NCBI RefSeq assembly: GCF_010550245.1
Contig: NZ_JAAGLU010000038.1
Span: 50,737-114,736, forward strand
Direction: 5' to 3'
Source: Streptomyces sp. SID12501
GTDB lineage: Bacteria; Actinomycetota; Actinomycetes; Streptomycetales; Streptomycetaceae
DNA length: 64,000 nt
Position numbers and translations under genes: made by a program. The notes under the pieces are model-generated. The model was not told where the DNA came from. It saw nothing but the letters and a program-made list of their open reading frames with translations, and ran no database searches. Shown here piece by piece: positions 1 through 24,983 of this stretch. Positions within the stretch are counted from its first letter, which is position 1. Each line of letters begins with the position of its first letter.

Positions 1-2
1 GC

Positions 3-3000
3 GCCGGTACTGGTCCCGCGCCGGACCCGGACCCGGACGCCGCGGGCGTCGGTCCGCAGGCCGCGGCACACCGGTGGCTGGCCGGAGCGGATCCGGTCGA
101 GACGGCGTTCCCCGTATCCGCCCCGAACGGCGCCGGCCGCCCGCCGCGGCGGATCCCGCTGCCCGGCTACCCCTTCGCCCGGGAACGCTACTGGCTGGGC
201 GGTCTCGACGAGACGCCGGCCGGCGCGGGCGCCGCAGCCCTCCACCCGTTGCTCGACGCCAACGAGTCCACCCTCACGGAGACCCGGTTCCGCACCACAC
301 TGCGCCGCGACGACGCGCTGCTGGAGGACCATCAGGTGGCCGGGCGCAGGCTGCTGGCCGGCACCGCCCTGCTGGAGATGGTCCGGGCCGCGGTCGAGCG
401 GGCCGCGGGCAGCAGACCGACCGCAATGCGCGACGTGATGTGGGGACGTCCGGTCGAGGTGACGGGCGACGCCCTCGACGTGTTCGTCGCCCTGCGCGCG
501 GACGGTGCGGAGGGCGTGAACCCTGCCGGCGCCGTCGAGTTCGAGGTGTTCAGCGAGGCCGGGCAGGACCGTGTCACCCATGTACGCGGCGCCGCCGCCA
601 CCGGCCCGGAGCAGCCGGCCGGGCCTCCGCTCGACCTCGCGGCAGTGCGCCACCGCTGCGCCACGGCACGCGTCGGCACCGAGGTCTACCGCGACTACCG
701 GCAGGCCGGATTCCACTACGGCCCGTCCTTCCAGGTGATGCGGGAGGTGCGGATCGGCGCGGACGAGGTGCTGGTGGAGGTCCGGCTGCCCGAACGGCCG
801 GCGGACACGGAAGGCTTCACGCTGCACCCCGCCCTGCTGGACGGCCTGCTGAGGTCCGTCCACTGGATGAACCGCCACACCACGCCCGGCGCCGACGACC
901 TGGTGGTGCCGTTCTCCCTCGGGGCGATCGAGGTTCTGCGGCCACTGCCGCCGGTCTGCTTCGCCCACGCGGTGCCCTCCCGCGGCTCCGGCCCACGCCC
1001 GGCGGCCGTCCAGCGGTTCGACGTGCTCGTCGTCGACGAACAGGGCGCCGAACTCGTCCGGATACGGGACTTCGCCGGGCGCGTGCTGAGCGCCCCGGCC
1101 GAGCCCGAACAGCCCACGACGGGCGAAACCCCGGCCGAAGCACTGTTCTACGAGTACGGCTGGGAGCCGCAGGGCGCCCCCGAGCCCACCGGGCCGGCCG
1201 ACCCCGACCGGGGGACCCTGCTCGTCCTGGCCGCCGCACCGGAGCCTGCCCGCCTGCTGGCCCGCTCCGGCCGGTGGGCGCGCGTGGTGCGGGTCGCGAC
1301 AGGCGACCGGTTCCACGCCGAAGGCCCGGACGAGTACACCGTCGACCCGCTGGACGCCGGTCACTACCGGCGGCTGCTGGCCGAGGTCGCCGACGGCGGC
1401 GCCCGGTCCGCGCTTGACGTCCTCCATCTGTTGGACCTGACGCCCGGCGGCGGCCCGCAACCCGACGACGGCGAGCCGGCCGGGGAACTCGCCCGGCTGA
1501 ACGCGGCGCTGGACACCGGACTCTTCCCGATGCTCTACCTGGCGCAGGCCGCGCGGCCCGGTCACGGCAGGCTCCGGCTGCTGTACGGGCACACCGCACC
1601 GGCGGGCCGGGCGGTGCCCGCGCGGGAGGCCACATCGGGCCTGTGCCGGGTCGTCGAGGCCGCACAGCCGGGGTCATGGCTGCGCTCCGTCCGTTACGAC
1701 GGCCCCGCCCCGGATGCGGAGCGGCTCGCCCGCACGCTGCTGGACGAGTTCGCCGTCCCGACCGGCGCCGCCCCGCGCACCGCGGAGATCCGCTACGACG
1801 AGTCAGGCCGACGCCTGGTCCGCGTCGTGCGCTCCGCCACGCCGTCCCCGTTTCCGGCCGACGTGCCGCTGCGGGACGGCGGCGTGTACCTGATCACCGG
1901 TGGCACCAGCGGAATCGGGCTGGTCTTCGCGCGGTACCTGGCCGAGCAGTACCGCGCCCGGCTGGTGCTGCTGGCCCGTTCTCCGCTGGGCGAGGCCGCC
2001 CGGGCCGAGGTGGACCGGCTGACGGCACTGGGCGCCGAAGTACTGGCGGTCCAGGGCGATGTCGCGGTGCCCGACGACGTACGGCGGGCTCTTGCCCGCC
2101 TCAGGGACCGCTTCGGGCGGCTCGACGGCGTGTTCCACGCCGCCGGTGTGTTCGACCCGACACCGTTGCCGGAGGCGGACCGTGAGCGGTTCGCACGGGT
2201 GCTGGCCGCCAAGACCCGCGGCACCGTCAACCTCGACGTGCTGACCCGCGACGAGCGGCTCGACCTCTTCGTGCTCTTCTCGTCCGTCTCCGCCGCTCTC
2301 GGCGACTTCGGCGCGGGCAGCTACGCCGCGGCCAACCGCTTCCTGGACGGCTACGCGGAGCGACGCGACCAGTGGGCCGCGGAAGGCCGACGCCACGGAC
2401 GCACCCTGTCGCTCGACTGGCCGTTGTGGACGGTCGGCGGTGTGGATTCCGCACTCGGGGATGCCGAGGTGAGCCGCTACCGGACCACTACCGGGATGCG
2501 GCCGGTGACCGCGGACGACGGACTGCGGATGTTCCGACAAGCCTGGGCCCACACCTCCCCGGTTCTGATACCGGCCGCCGGCGACCGCGCCGTGATCGAT
2601 CGTGTGCTGGGGGTCGCGGCGGCCTCCGGTCCGGCGGCGCGGCCGGTTCCGGCGCCCGCGCCGGCCGCCGGGCCAGGGCCGGCCGGCCAGCTGCGCCCAC
2701 GGCTCGTGGAGCATGTCAGGCAGCGGCTGGCCGAGGTGCTGAAGCTCCCGCCGGCCAGGCTGGACAGCCGCAGCACGCTGGATTCGTACGGGATGGACTC
2801 CGTACTGGTGATGGAGGCCAACTCCGTCCTCGGCCGGGACTTCCCCGGCCTGCCCGGAACCCTGTTCTTCGAGTACCGCACGGTGGCGGAGGTGGCGGAC
2901 TACCTGCTCCTGGAGCACTCCGACGCCGTAGTGCGCCTGTTCGGCCAGGAACAGGCGCCGGCGTGGGAGCCGGCCGACCCGGTGCCCGCGGCGAACGCGG

Positions 3001-6000
3001 CGCCGGCCGGGCGTGCACCGACGGCGCCCACCGAGTACCGCCCGCCGACGGCCACGGTCCCCGTCATCCCGGCGTCGGTCACCGTCGCCGAGGACGACAT
3101 CGCGATCATCGGGATCAGCGGGCGGTACCCCAAGGCACGCGACCTGGACGAGTTCTGGGAGAACCTGCGGGCCGGACGGGACTGTGTCACCGAGGTGCCC
3201 GCCGACCGCTGGGACGCCGAAGCGGTGTTCGACCCGGATCCCTCAGCGGCGGGCCGGAGCTACAGCCGGTGGGGCGGGTTCCTCGACGACGTCGACGCCT
3301 TCGACTCGCTGTTCTTCCGGATCTCCCCGATGCAGGCCAAGACCATGGACCCGCAGGAGCGGCTGTTCCTGGAGACCGCCTGGGCCGCGCTTGAGGACGC
3401 CGGATACCCCCTCGACGCCCTTCCCCGCCCGCGCTTCTCGGCCGAGGGCCGCGACGTCGGAGTGTTCGTCGGCGTGATGTGGGGCGACTACGCGGTCCTC
3501 GCCGCGGAAGAGTCCTTCCGCGGCAACCCCGTCACCGTCCTGACCAACCGTTCCTCCATCGCCAACCACGTCTCGTACTTCGGGGACTTCCGCGGCCCCA
3601 GCATGGTGGTGGACACCGCCTGCTCCTCGTCCCTGGTCGCGCTCCACCTCGCGTGCGAGAGCATTCGCCGCGGCGAGTGCGGATACGCGATCGCGGGCGG
3701 CGTCAACATCGCGGCCCATCCGGCCAGATATGTCCATCTCAGTCGGCTCAACATGCTTGCCAAGGACGGCCGTTGCCGTTCGTTCGGCGCCGGTGGCAGT
3801 GGCTATGTGCCAGGCGAGGGCGTGGGCGCGGTCCTACTGAAGCGGCTGTCGCAGGCCGAGGCCGACGGCGACCGCATCCACGCCGTGGTCAGGGCGAGCG
3901 CGGTCAACCAGGGCGGGCACACCAGCGGTCCGACCGTGCCCAACCCCCGTGCCCAGCAGGCTCTGGTCGAGGAGACCCTGGCCAGGGCGGGCGTCGACCC
4001 GCGGACCATCGGTTACGTCGAGGCCCACGGCACCGGCACCGAACTGGGCGACCCCATCGAGCACACCGCCCTGGAACGTGCCTTCCGCCGCTACACCGAC
4101 GACCTGGGCTTCTGCGCCCTCGGTTCGGCGAAGTCGGCGATCGGCCACCTGGAGGGCGCCGCGGGCATCGCCGGCGTCACCAAGGCCGTCCTGCAACTGC
4201 GGCACGGGCAGCTGGCCCCGTCGCTGCACGCGGACCGGCTCAACCCGGTCATCGACTTCGAGCGATCCCCGTTCCGGGTACAGCGCGAACTTGTCGACTG
4301 GCAGCCCCCGTCCGGCTCCAACGGGCCCGCGCCCCGCCGGGCCGCTGTCAGCTCCTTCGGCGCCGGCGGCACCAACGCGCACGTCATCCTCGAGGAGTAC
4401 CTCGGCGCGCCGGACCGGCACACCACCGCCGCACCGGGCGCGCCGGGACCGGAGCTGCTGACGCTCTCCGCGCGCAGTGAGGACCGGCTGCGCGCCCAGG
4501 CGGAGCAACTGGCCGCGTTCCTGCGCCGCGAGAGCGCCGCGGGCCGTCCGCCCGCCCTCGCCGACGTCGCGCACACGTTCCAAGCGGGCCGGGAGGCGAT
4601 GACCGAGCGCCTGGCGGCGACGGTCCACGGAATCGACGAGGCCGTTGAACTGCTGGAGGCGTTCGTCCGCGGCGAGGCCGGGGACCGGGTGATCCGCTCC
4701 AGCGCCAAGGCGAACGAGGCCGTGGGCGATCTGCTCACCGCGGTGCGGGAGGGCCGGGACCTGGCGCTCGCGCTGGCCGCGGCGGGCGACTTCGACCGGC
4801 TCGGCCGGCTGTGGGCCTCCGGCCTGGCGCTGGACCCGGACGTGCTCCAGCAGGTCCGGCCCCGTCCGGCCCGCAGGGTGTCGCTGCCGACGTACCCCTT
4901 CGCCCCGGAACGGCACTGGATCGTACGGCGCCCGGCGGGCACCACCCCCGCCGGGCCGACGCCGGCTCTCCACCGCAGGCGTCTGGACTCCACCGAACCG
5001 GTGCTGCGCGACCACATGGTGCTGGGCCGCAGCATCCTGCCCGGGGTCGCCCACCTGGACCTGGTGCTCACCGTACTGTCCGCCCCCGTAAGCCTCCCGC
5101 GCGTCCTGCGGGACGTGCGCTGGACGACACCCGTCGACGCGGACGCCGGATTCGCCGAACTGGTCGTGCGTACCGAGCCGGACACCGACGGACACGGCGG
5201 CGCCGTCCGCTACGAGATCCGCGGCGGCGGGGGCGGCACGGCCGCCCTGTACTCCCAGGGGCTCCTGGCGGACGCCGAACCGCGGTCCGGTGCCGACGCC
5301 GTGTCCGTCGAAGAGGTCCGGGCCCGCTGCCTCACCGCCCGCACGGGCGGCGAGCTGTACGCGCAACTGGCCGGTCAGGGGCTTCGGTACGGGCCGTACT
5401 TCCGGGCCGTGGAACAGGTGTGGACGGGCGTCGGGGAGGCACTGGCTCGCCTCGTCCTGCCCGCCGGGCAGCACGCGGGAACCGACCGGCACATCCTGCA
5501 CCCGGGCATGGCGGACGCCGCGCTGCACACCCTCGCCGCCCTGCTCGACCCCGGTGAGGGGGCGCTCCTGCCCTTCGCCGTCGAGCGGATGGAACTGCTG
5601 CGGCCGGTCCCGGCGACAGGCTGGTCGCATGTGAGGGCGCGCGGCGGACACCGGTACGACGTCGAGCTGCTCGACGACACGGGCCGGGTGTGCGTGCGGT
5701 TCGACGACCTGGCCTGCCGTCCCGCGCGCGGGACGGCAGGCCAGGAGCACGGCGGATACGAGCAGTTCGGCTACCGGCCCCGCTGGGTGCCCGCTCCGGC
5801 CCCCGGTGCGGACACCGCAGCAGGCCGGGAGACCGTTCTGCTCGCCGCGCCGGCGTCGGCCCGCACTCTGGCCCTGGCCCTCGGAGACGAGCACCTCGGC
5901 CGGGGCGACGAGGTTCGCCATCTCTGGCTCGCGGCAGACGGCACGTTCGAGAGGAGCGCCGAAGACGTCCTGGCGCAGGGAGCGCCGCCCGGTCTGGTGT

Positions 6001-8963
6001 ACTTCCTCGGCGGCGCCCAGGACGCCTCCGCGGGCGGCGAGGCGCGCACGGCCCGGGACGAGGTCGTCGCCCTGCACCGCCTGGCGCGCCGCCTGCTGGG
6101 CCGCGGTGCCGGCGACGCGGGGTCCGGGGCGGTGCGGCTGAAGGTGGTCACCACGGACGCCTTCCCGTTCTGCGACGACGAGGGGTCCCGGCCCTGGTCC
6201 GCCGGACTGTGGGGCTACTGCTCGGTCCTGGACAAGGAGTTCCCCGTGCTCAGGACCGTCCTCGTGGACGTCCGGGGCGAGGAGAGCGGTGACGCTGTCA
6301 CCCAGCTGGTGGCCGAGCCTTTCCCGGTCCGGGCACGGGCGGTGTCGTTGCGCGGCGGAGTGCGCCGCACGCTGCGCCTGGAGCCCGTGGAACTCCCGTC
6401 GGCGGACGCGGGCGGCCAAGTCCGCTTCCGTGACAACGGGGTGTACCTCCTGCTCGGAGGTCTCGGCGCGATCGGCCACGACACCGCCCTGCACCTGGCG
6501 CGCACCCACCGGGCCAAGCTCGTGCTGGTGGGCCGCACCGAACCCGACGAGCGCCGCAGGGCGCGGATCGCTGAGATCGAACGGGCCGGTGCGGAGGTTC
6601 TGTACCTCGCCTGCGACGCGGCCGACCCGGCGGCCCTCGGGGACGCCGTAACCCGCGCCAAGCAGCGGTTCGGAGCGCTGCACGGTGTATTCCACTCGGC
6701 GATGCTGCTGGACGCCGCACCGGTCCGCGAACTCGGCGAAGAGGCCCTGCGTACGGTCCTCACCGCCAAGGTCGACACCACGTGGAACCTGGCCCGCGCG
6801 GTATGGGACGAACCGCTGGACTTCCTGCTCCTGTACTCCTCCGGCACCGCCATCGCCGGCAACGCCGGCCAGGCCGGGTACGCGGCAGGCTGCGCGTTCG
6901 CGGACTCCCTGGCCCGTCACCTGGCCCGCACGGCCCGCTTCCCCGTCCGCACCCTCAACTGGGGCTACTGGCACGCGGGCGGTGACGAGGACCGTGAGGC
7001 AGTGCTGCGCCGGCTCGTCGCCGCCGGAATCCGGCCGATCGGTGCCGAGGAGGGTATGGAGACCGTGGAGCGCTTCCTGGCGTCCGGCCTCCCTCAGATC
7101 CTGGCCACCCGTGCGTCCGAGCCGATCCTGGGGGCACTCGGCGTCGACCCGTCCCGCCGGGTGCGACCGCACAACGCCGACCTGTCGGCGACTGTCGTCG
7201 ACGCCGGAGCGCAGCCCCTGCTGACCGGCACCGAGGAGTCGGCACGGATCGGACGGCAGGCCGCCGGGTCCGATGCCCTGGAGCGCCTCGGGCAGCTGCT
7301 GCTGCTGGGTACGTTCCAGCGGGCGGGCCTGCTGTGCCGGGTCGGCGAACGCCGCTCCGTGACGGAGATGCGCCGCGGTCTCGGCGTGGTGTCCCGTCAC
7401 CACCGCCTGTACGAGGTCCTGCTGGACGTGCTCGAACTCGGCGGCCTGGTACGGCGGGACGGCGACGAGGTGCTCGCGCTGCCCCCCGTGGAAGGGGAGG
7501 AGGCGCGACGGGTTCTCGCCGACCCGGAGGCCGCGCGCGCGGAGCTGCCCGCCGGGCAGCCATGGACCGCGGCGGTGGCCGGCCTGTTGCTGCGCTGCAC
7601 GCGTGAGCTGGGCAGGGTGCTGGCCGGAACGACCGCCGCGACCGAGGTGCTTTTCCCCGGCGGGTCGCTGGACGCGGTGACTGCCGTCTACCAGGGCAAC
7701 CCGATCACCGATCGGCTCAACGCACATCTGGCCGCGACGGTACGCAGTTATGCCGAGCGGCGGCTGGCCGCCGATCCGACGGCGCTGATCCGGGTACTGG
7801 AGGTCGGCGCGGGCACCGGAAGCACCACCCGCCAGGTACTGGCGGCGCTTGAGTCCTTCGCTGGACAGGTGCAGTACACGTACACCGACATATCAACCGG
7901 TTTCGTTCGGCATGGACGGCAGGAGTTCGGTGACAACCACCCGTTCACCGACTTCCGTGTCCTCGACATCGAGGGTGACCTCGGCGCACAGGGGTTCTTG
8001 CCGCAGGGCTACGACGTGGTGCTCGGCACGAACGTCTTCCACGCCACCCGGCGGATCCACGACACCCTGAACCAGGTCAAGCGGCTGCTCCGGCCGGCCG
8101 GTCTGCTGCTGGCCAACGAGGGCATCCGGGCCGACCATGTGCTTACCCTCGTCTTCGGCCTGACCGACGGCTGGTGGGCGTACGAGGACCCGGAGCACCG
8201 GATCCACGGCACACCGATGCTCGGCGAACGGTCGTGGCGCGACGTCCTGCACGACTGCGGCTTCCGGAGGGTCGTCACCCACGGGCTGCCGCAGGAGGGG
8301 GAGGTCACTCAGAGCCTGATCGTCGCCGAGAGCGACGGGGTGCTGGTCGACGCCGCGGCCGTGCCCACCACCTCCGCAGCGCCCGGCACGGCCGCCCCGG
8401 CGGCGCGGTCCACGGTGGGGGAGAGTGCGCGAGCCGAAGACGGTGAGGATGCCGAGGGCCGGTACGTCGCGGCCGAGGAGTTCGTACGCCGGGTGTTCGG
8501 CGGGGTGCTGGAGATGTCCCCGGAGCAGCTGGACCCGGACGCCACCTTCGAGAACTACGGTGTCGACTCCCTCGTGGTGCTCCAGCTCAACAAGGCCATC
8601 GAGCAGCACGTGGGCCGGGTCCCGGCGACGCTGCTGTTCGAGCAGATCACCATGGGCCGGCTCGCCCGCTGGCTGCTCGCCGAGCGGCCGGAGGCCCTGG
8701 CTCACGTCCTGCCCGCGACGACGCCCGACACGGGGCCGGCCGGGGCAGAGGCGCGTATACAGCGGGACGCGCCTTCTCCGGACGGGGCACCCGCGGTCCG
8801 GCCGGCCGGACCAGGACTCGAACCGAGCTCCGGCGCCGGAGCGCCCGACCCGTCGGGAGGCGAGCTGGACCGGATGGTCTCGGCTCTGCCCGACGCGGAG
8901 GTCGACGCCCTGCTGAGGCTGCTCGGTCACGGGGCCGCGAACGGCCGGGTGACGGCGGAATGA
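3..8963 (+). CDS. trans-AT polyketide synthase, 3' part (DH-KR-ACP / KS-DH-KR-MT-ACP)
   Basis: The reading frame is open to the left edge, so the gene is 5'-truncated by the window; it enters in a post-KS linker (LPGYPFARERYW near nt 168-200). Domains by nt: DH about 245-1100, KR 1140-2620 (GGTSGIG; catalytic Ser/Tyr/Asn present), ACP 2690-2930 (GMDSV), KS 3090-4400 (DTACSSS, EAHGTGT and the second His in SAIGHLEG), DH 4950-5730, KR 5760-7130 (GGLGAIG), C-methyltransferase 7270-8330 (GAGTGSTT), ACP 8460-8700 (GVDSL), then an acidic C-terminal docking-type tail. There is no AT domain, so malonyl units must be loaded in trans. The first DH is weak: its HxxxGxxxxP motif ends in Ala, and the usual Gln after the catalytic Asp is Arg (DGLLR). 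The second DH is canonical (HMVLGRSILP, DAALH). The second KR has Cys where the catalytic Asn is expected. It heads the visible operon. Confidence 0.93.
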   Translation, partial: AGTGPAPDPDPDAAGVGPQAAAHRWLAGADPVETAFPVSAPNGAGRPPRRIPLPGYPFARERYWLGGLDETPAGAGAAALHPLLDANESTLTETRFRTTLRRDDALLEDHQVAGRRLLAGTALLEMVRAAVERAAGSRPTAMRDVMWGRPVEVTGDALDVFVALRADGAEGVNPAGAVEFEVFSEAGQDRVTHVRGAAATGPEQPAGPPLDLAAVRHRCATARVGTEVYRDYRQAGFHYGPSFQVMREVRIGADEVLVEVRLPERPADTEGFTLHPALLDGLLRSVHWMNRHTTPGADDLVVPFSLGAIEVLRPLPPVCFAHAVPSRGSGPRPAAVQRFDVLVVDEQGAELVRIRDFAGRVLSAPAEPEQPTTGETPAEALFYEYGWEPQGAPEPTGPADPDRGTLLVLAAAPEPARLLARSGRWARVVRVATGDRFHAEGPDEYTVDPLDAGHYRRLLAEVADGGARSALDVLHLLDLTPGGGPQPDDGEPAGELARLNAALDTGLFPMLYLAQAARPGHGRLRLLYGHTAPAGRAVPAREATSGLCRVVEAAQPGSWLRSVRYDGPAPDAERLARTLLDEFAVPTGAAPRTAEIRYDESGRRLVRVVRSATPSPFPADVPLRDGGVYLITGGTSGIGLVFARYLAEQYRARLVLLARSPLGEAARAEVDRLTALGAEVLAVQGDVAVPDDVRRALARLRDRFGRLDGVFHAAGVFDPTPLPEADRERFARVLAAKTRGTVNLDVLTRDERLDLFVLFSSVSAALGDFGAGSYAAANRFLDGYAERRDQWAAEGRRHGRTLSLDWPLWTVGGVDSALGDAEVSRYRTTTGMRPVTADDGLRMFRQAWAHTSPVLIPAAGDRAVIDRVLGVAAASGPAARPVPAPAPAAGPGPAGQLRPRLVEHVRQRLAEVLKLPPARLDSRSTLDSYGMDSVLVMEANSVLGRDFPGLPGTLFFEYRTVAEVADYLLLEHSDAVVRLFGQEQAPAWEPADPVPAANAAPAGRAPTAPTEYRPPTATVPVIPASVTVAEDDIAIIGISGRYPKARDLDEFWENLRAGRDCVTEVPADRWDAEAVFDPDPSAAGRSYSRWGGFLDDVDAFDSLFFRISPMQAKTMDPQERLFLETAWAALEDAGYPLDALPRPRFSAEGRDVGVFVGVMWGDYAVLAAEESFRGNPVTVLTNRSSIANHVSYFGDFRGPSMVVDTACSSSLVALHLACESIRRGECGYAIAGGVNIAAHPARYVHLSRLNMLAKDGRCRSFGAGGSGYVPGEGVGAVLLKRLSQAEADGDRIHAVVRASAVNQGGHTSGPTVPNPRAQQALVEETLARAGVDPRTIGYVEAHGTGTELGDPIEHTALERAFRRYTDDLGFCALGSAKSAIGHLEGAAGIAGVTKAVLQLRHGQLAPSLHADRLNPVIDFERSPFRVQRELVDWQPPSGSNGPAPRRAAVSSFGAGGTNAHVILEEYLGAPDRHTTAAPGAPGPELLTLSARSEDRLRAQAEQLAAFLRRESAAGRPPALADVAHTFQAGREAMTERLAATVHGIDEAVELLEAFVRGEAGDRVIRSSAKANEAVGDLLTAVREGRDLALALAAAGDFDRLGRLWASGLALDPDVLQQVRPRPARRVSLPTYPFAPERHWIVRRPAGTTPAGPTPALHRRRLDSTEPVLRDHMVLGRSILPGVAHLDLVLTVLSAPVSLPRVLRDVRWTTPVDADAGFAELVVRTEPDTDGHGGAVRYEIRGGGGGTAALYSQGLLADAEPRSGADAVSVEEVRARCLTARTGGELYAQLAGQGLRYGPYFRAVEQVWTGVGEALARLVLPAGQHAGTDRHILHPGMADAALHTLAALLDPGEGALLPFAVERMELLRPVPATGWSHVRARGGHRYDVELLDDTGRVCVRFDDLACRPARGTAGQEHGGYEQFGYRPRWVPAPAPGADTAAGRETVLLAAPASARTLALALGDEHLGRGDEVRHLWLAADGTFERSAEDVLAQGAPPGLVYFLGGAQDASAGGEARTARDEVVALHRLARRLLGRGAGDAGSGAVRLKVVTTDAFPFCDDEGSRPWSAGLWGYCSVLDKEFPVLRTVLVDVRGEESGDAVTQLVAEPFPVRARAVSLRGGVRRTLRLEPVELPSADAGGQVRFRDNGVYLLLGGLGAIGHDTALHLARTHRAKLVLVGRTEPDERRRARIAEIERAGAEVLYLACDAADPAALGDAVTRAKQRFGALHGVFHSAMLLDAAPVRELGEEALRTVLTAKVDTTWNLARAVWDEPLDFLLLYSSGTAIAGNAGQAGYAAGCAFADSLARHLARTARFPVRTLNWGYWHAGGDEDREAVLRRLVAAGIRPIGAEEGMETVERFLASGLPQILATRASEPILGALGVDPSRRVRPHNADLSATVVDAGAQPLLTGTEESARIGRQAAGSDALERLGQLLLLGTFQRAGLLCRVGERRSVTEMRRGLGVVSRHHRLYEVLLDVLELGGLVRRDGDEVLALPPVEGEEARRVLADPEAARAELPAGQPWTAAVAGLLLRCTRELGRVLAGTTAATEVLFPGGSLDAVTAVYQGNPITDRLNAHLAATVRSYAERRLAADPTALIRVLEVGAGTGSTTRQVLAALESFAGQVQYTYTDISTGFVRHGRQEFGDNHPFTDFRVLDIEGDLGAQGFLPQGYDVVLGTNVFHATRRIHDTLNQVKRLLRPAGLLLANEGIRADHVLTLVFGLTDGWWAYEDPEHRIHGTPMLGERSWRDVLHDCGFRRVVTHGLPQEGEVTQSLIVAESDGVLVDAAAVPTTSAAPGTAAPAARSTVGESARAEDGEDAEGRYVAAEEFVRRVFGGVLEMSPEQLDPDATFENYGVDSLVVLQLNKAIEQHVGRVPATLLFEQITMGRLARWLLAERPEALAHVLPATTPDTGPAGAEARIQRDAPSPDGAPAVRPAGPGLEPSSGAGAPDPSGGELDRMVSALPDAEVDALLRLLGHGAANGRVTAE

Positions 8964-9041
8964 CCATGAGGAAAGCCGGAACGGAACGCCCGGCGGGGCT
9001 GGGGACACGGCGCGTGCCGTGCGGCATGCGGGAGGAACGTC

Positions 9042-24972
<15,931 letters not shown>

Positions 24973-24983
<11 letters not shown>

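Noticed and set aside
3834..7727. Very long minus-strand open frame opposite the first PKS gene; similar ones at 11538-15806, 19869-25016, 28241-32401 and 38268-41600
   Set aside because: Antisense shadows created by GC-rich third positions of real genes. The translations are Arg/Gly/Gln-rich without domains, and the plus strand holds clear catalytic motifs.
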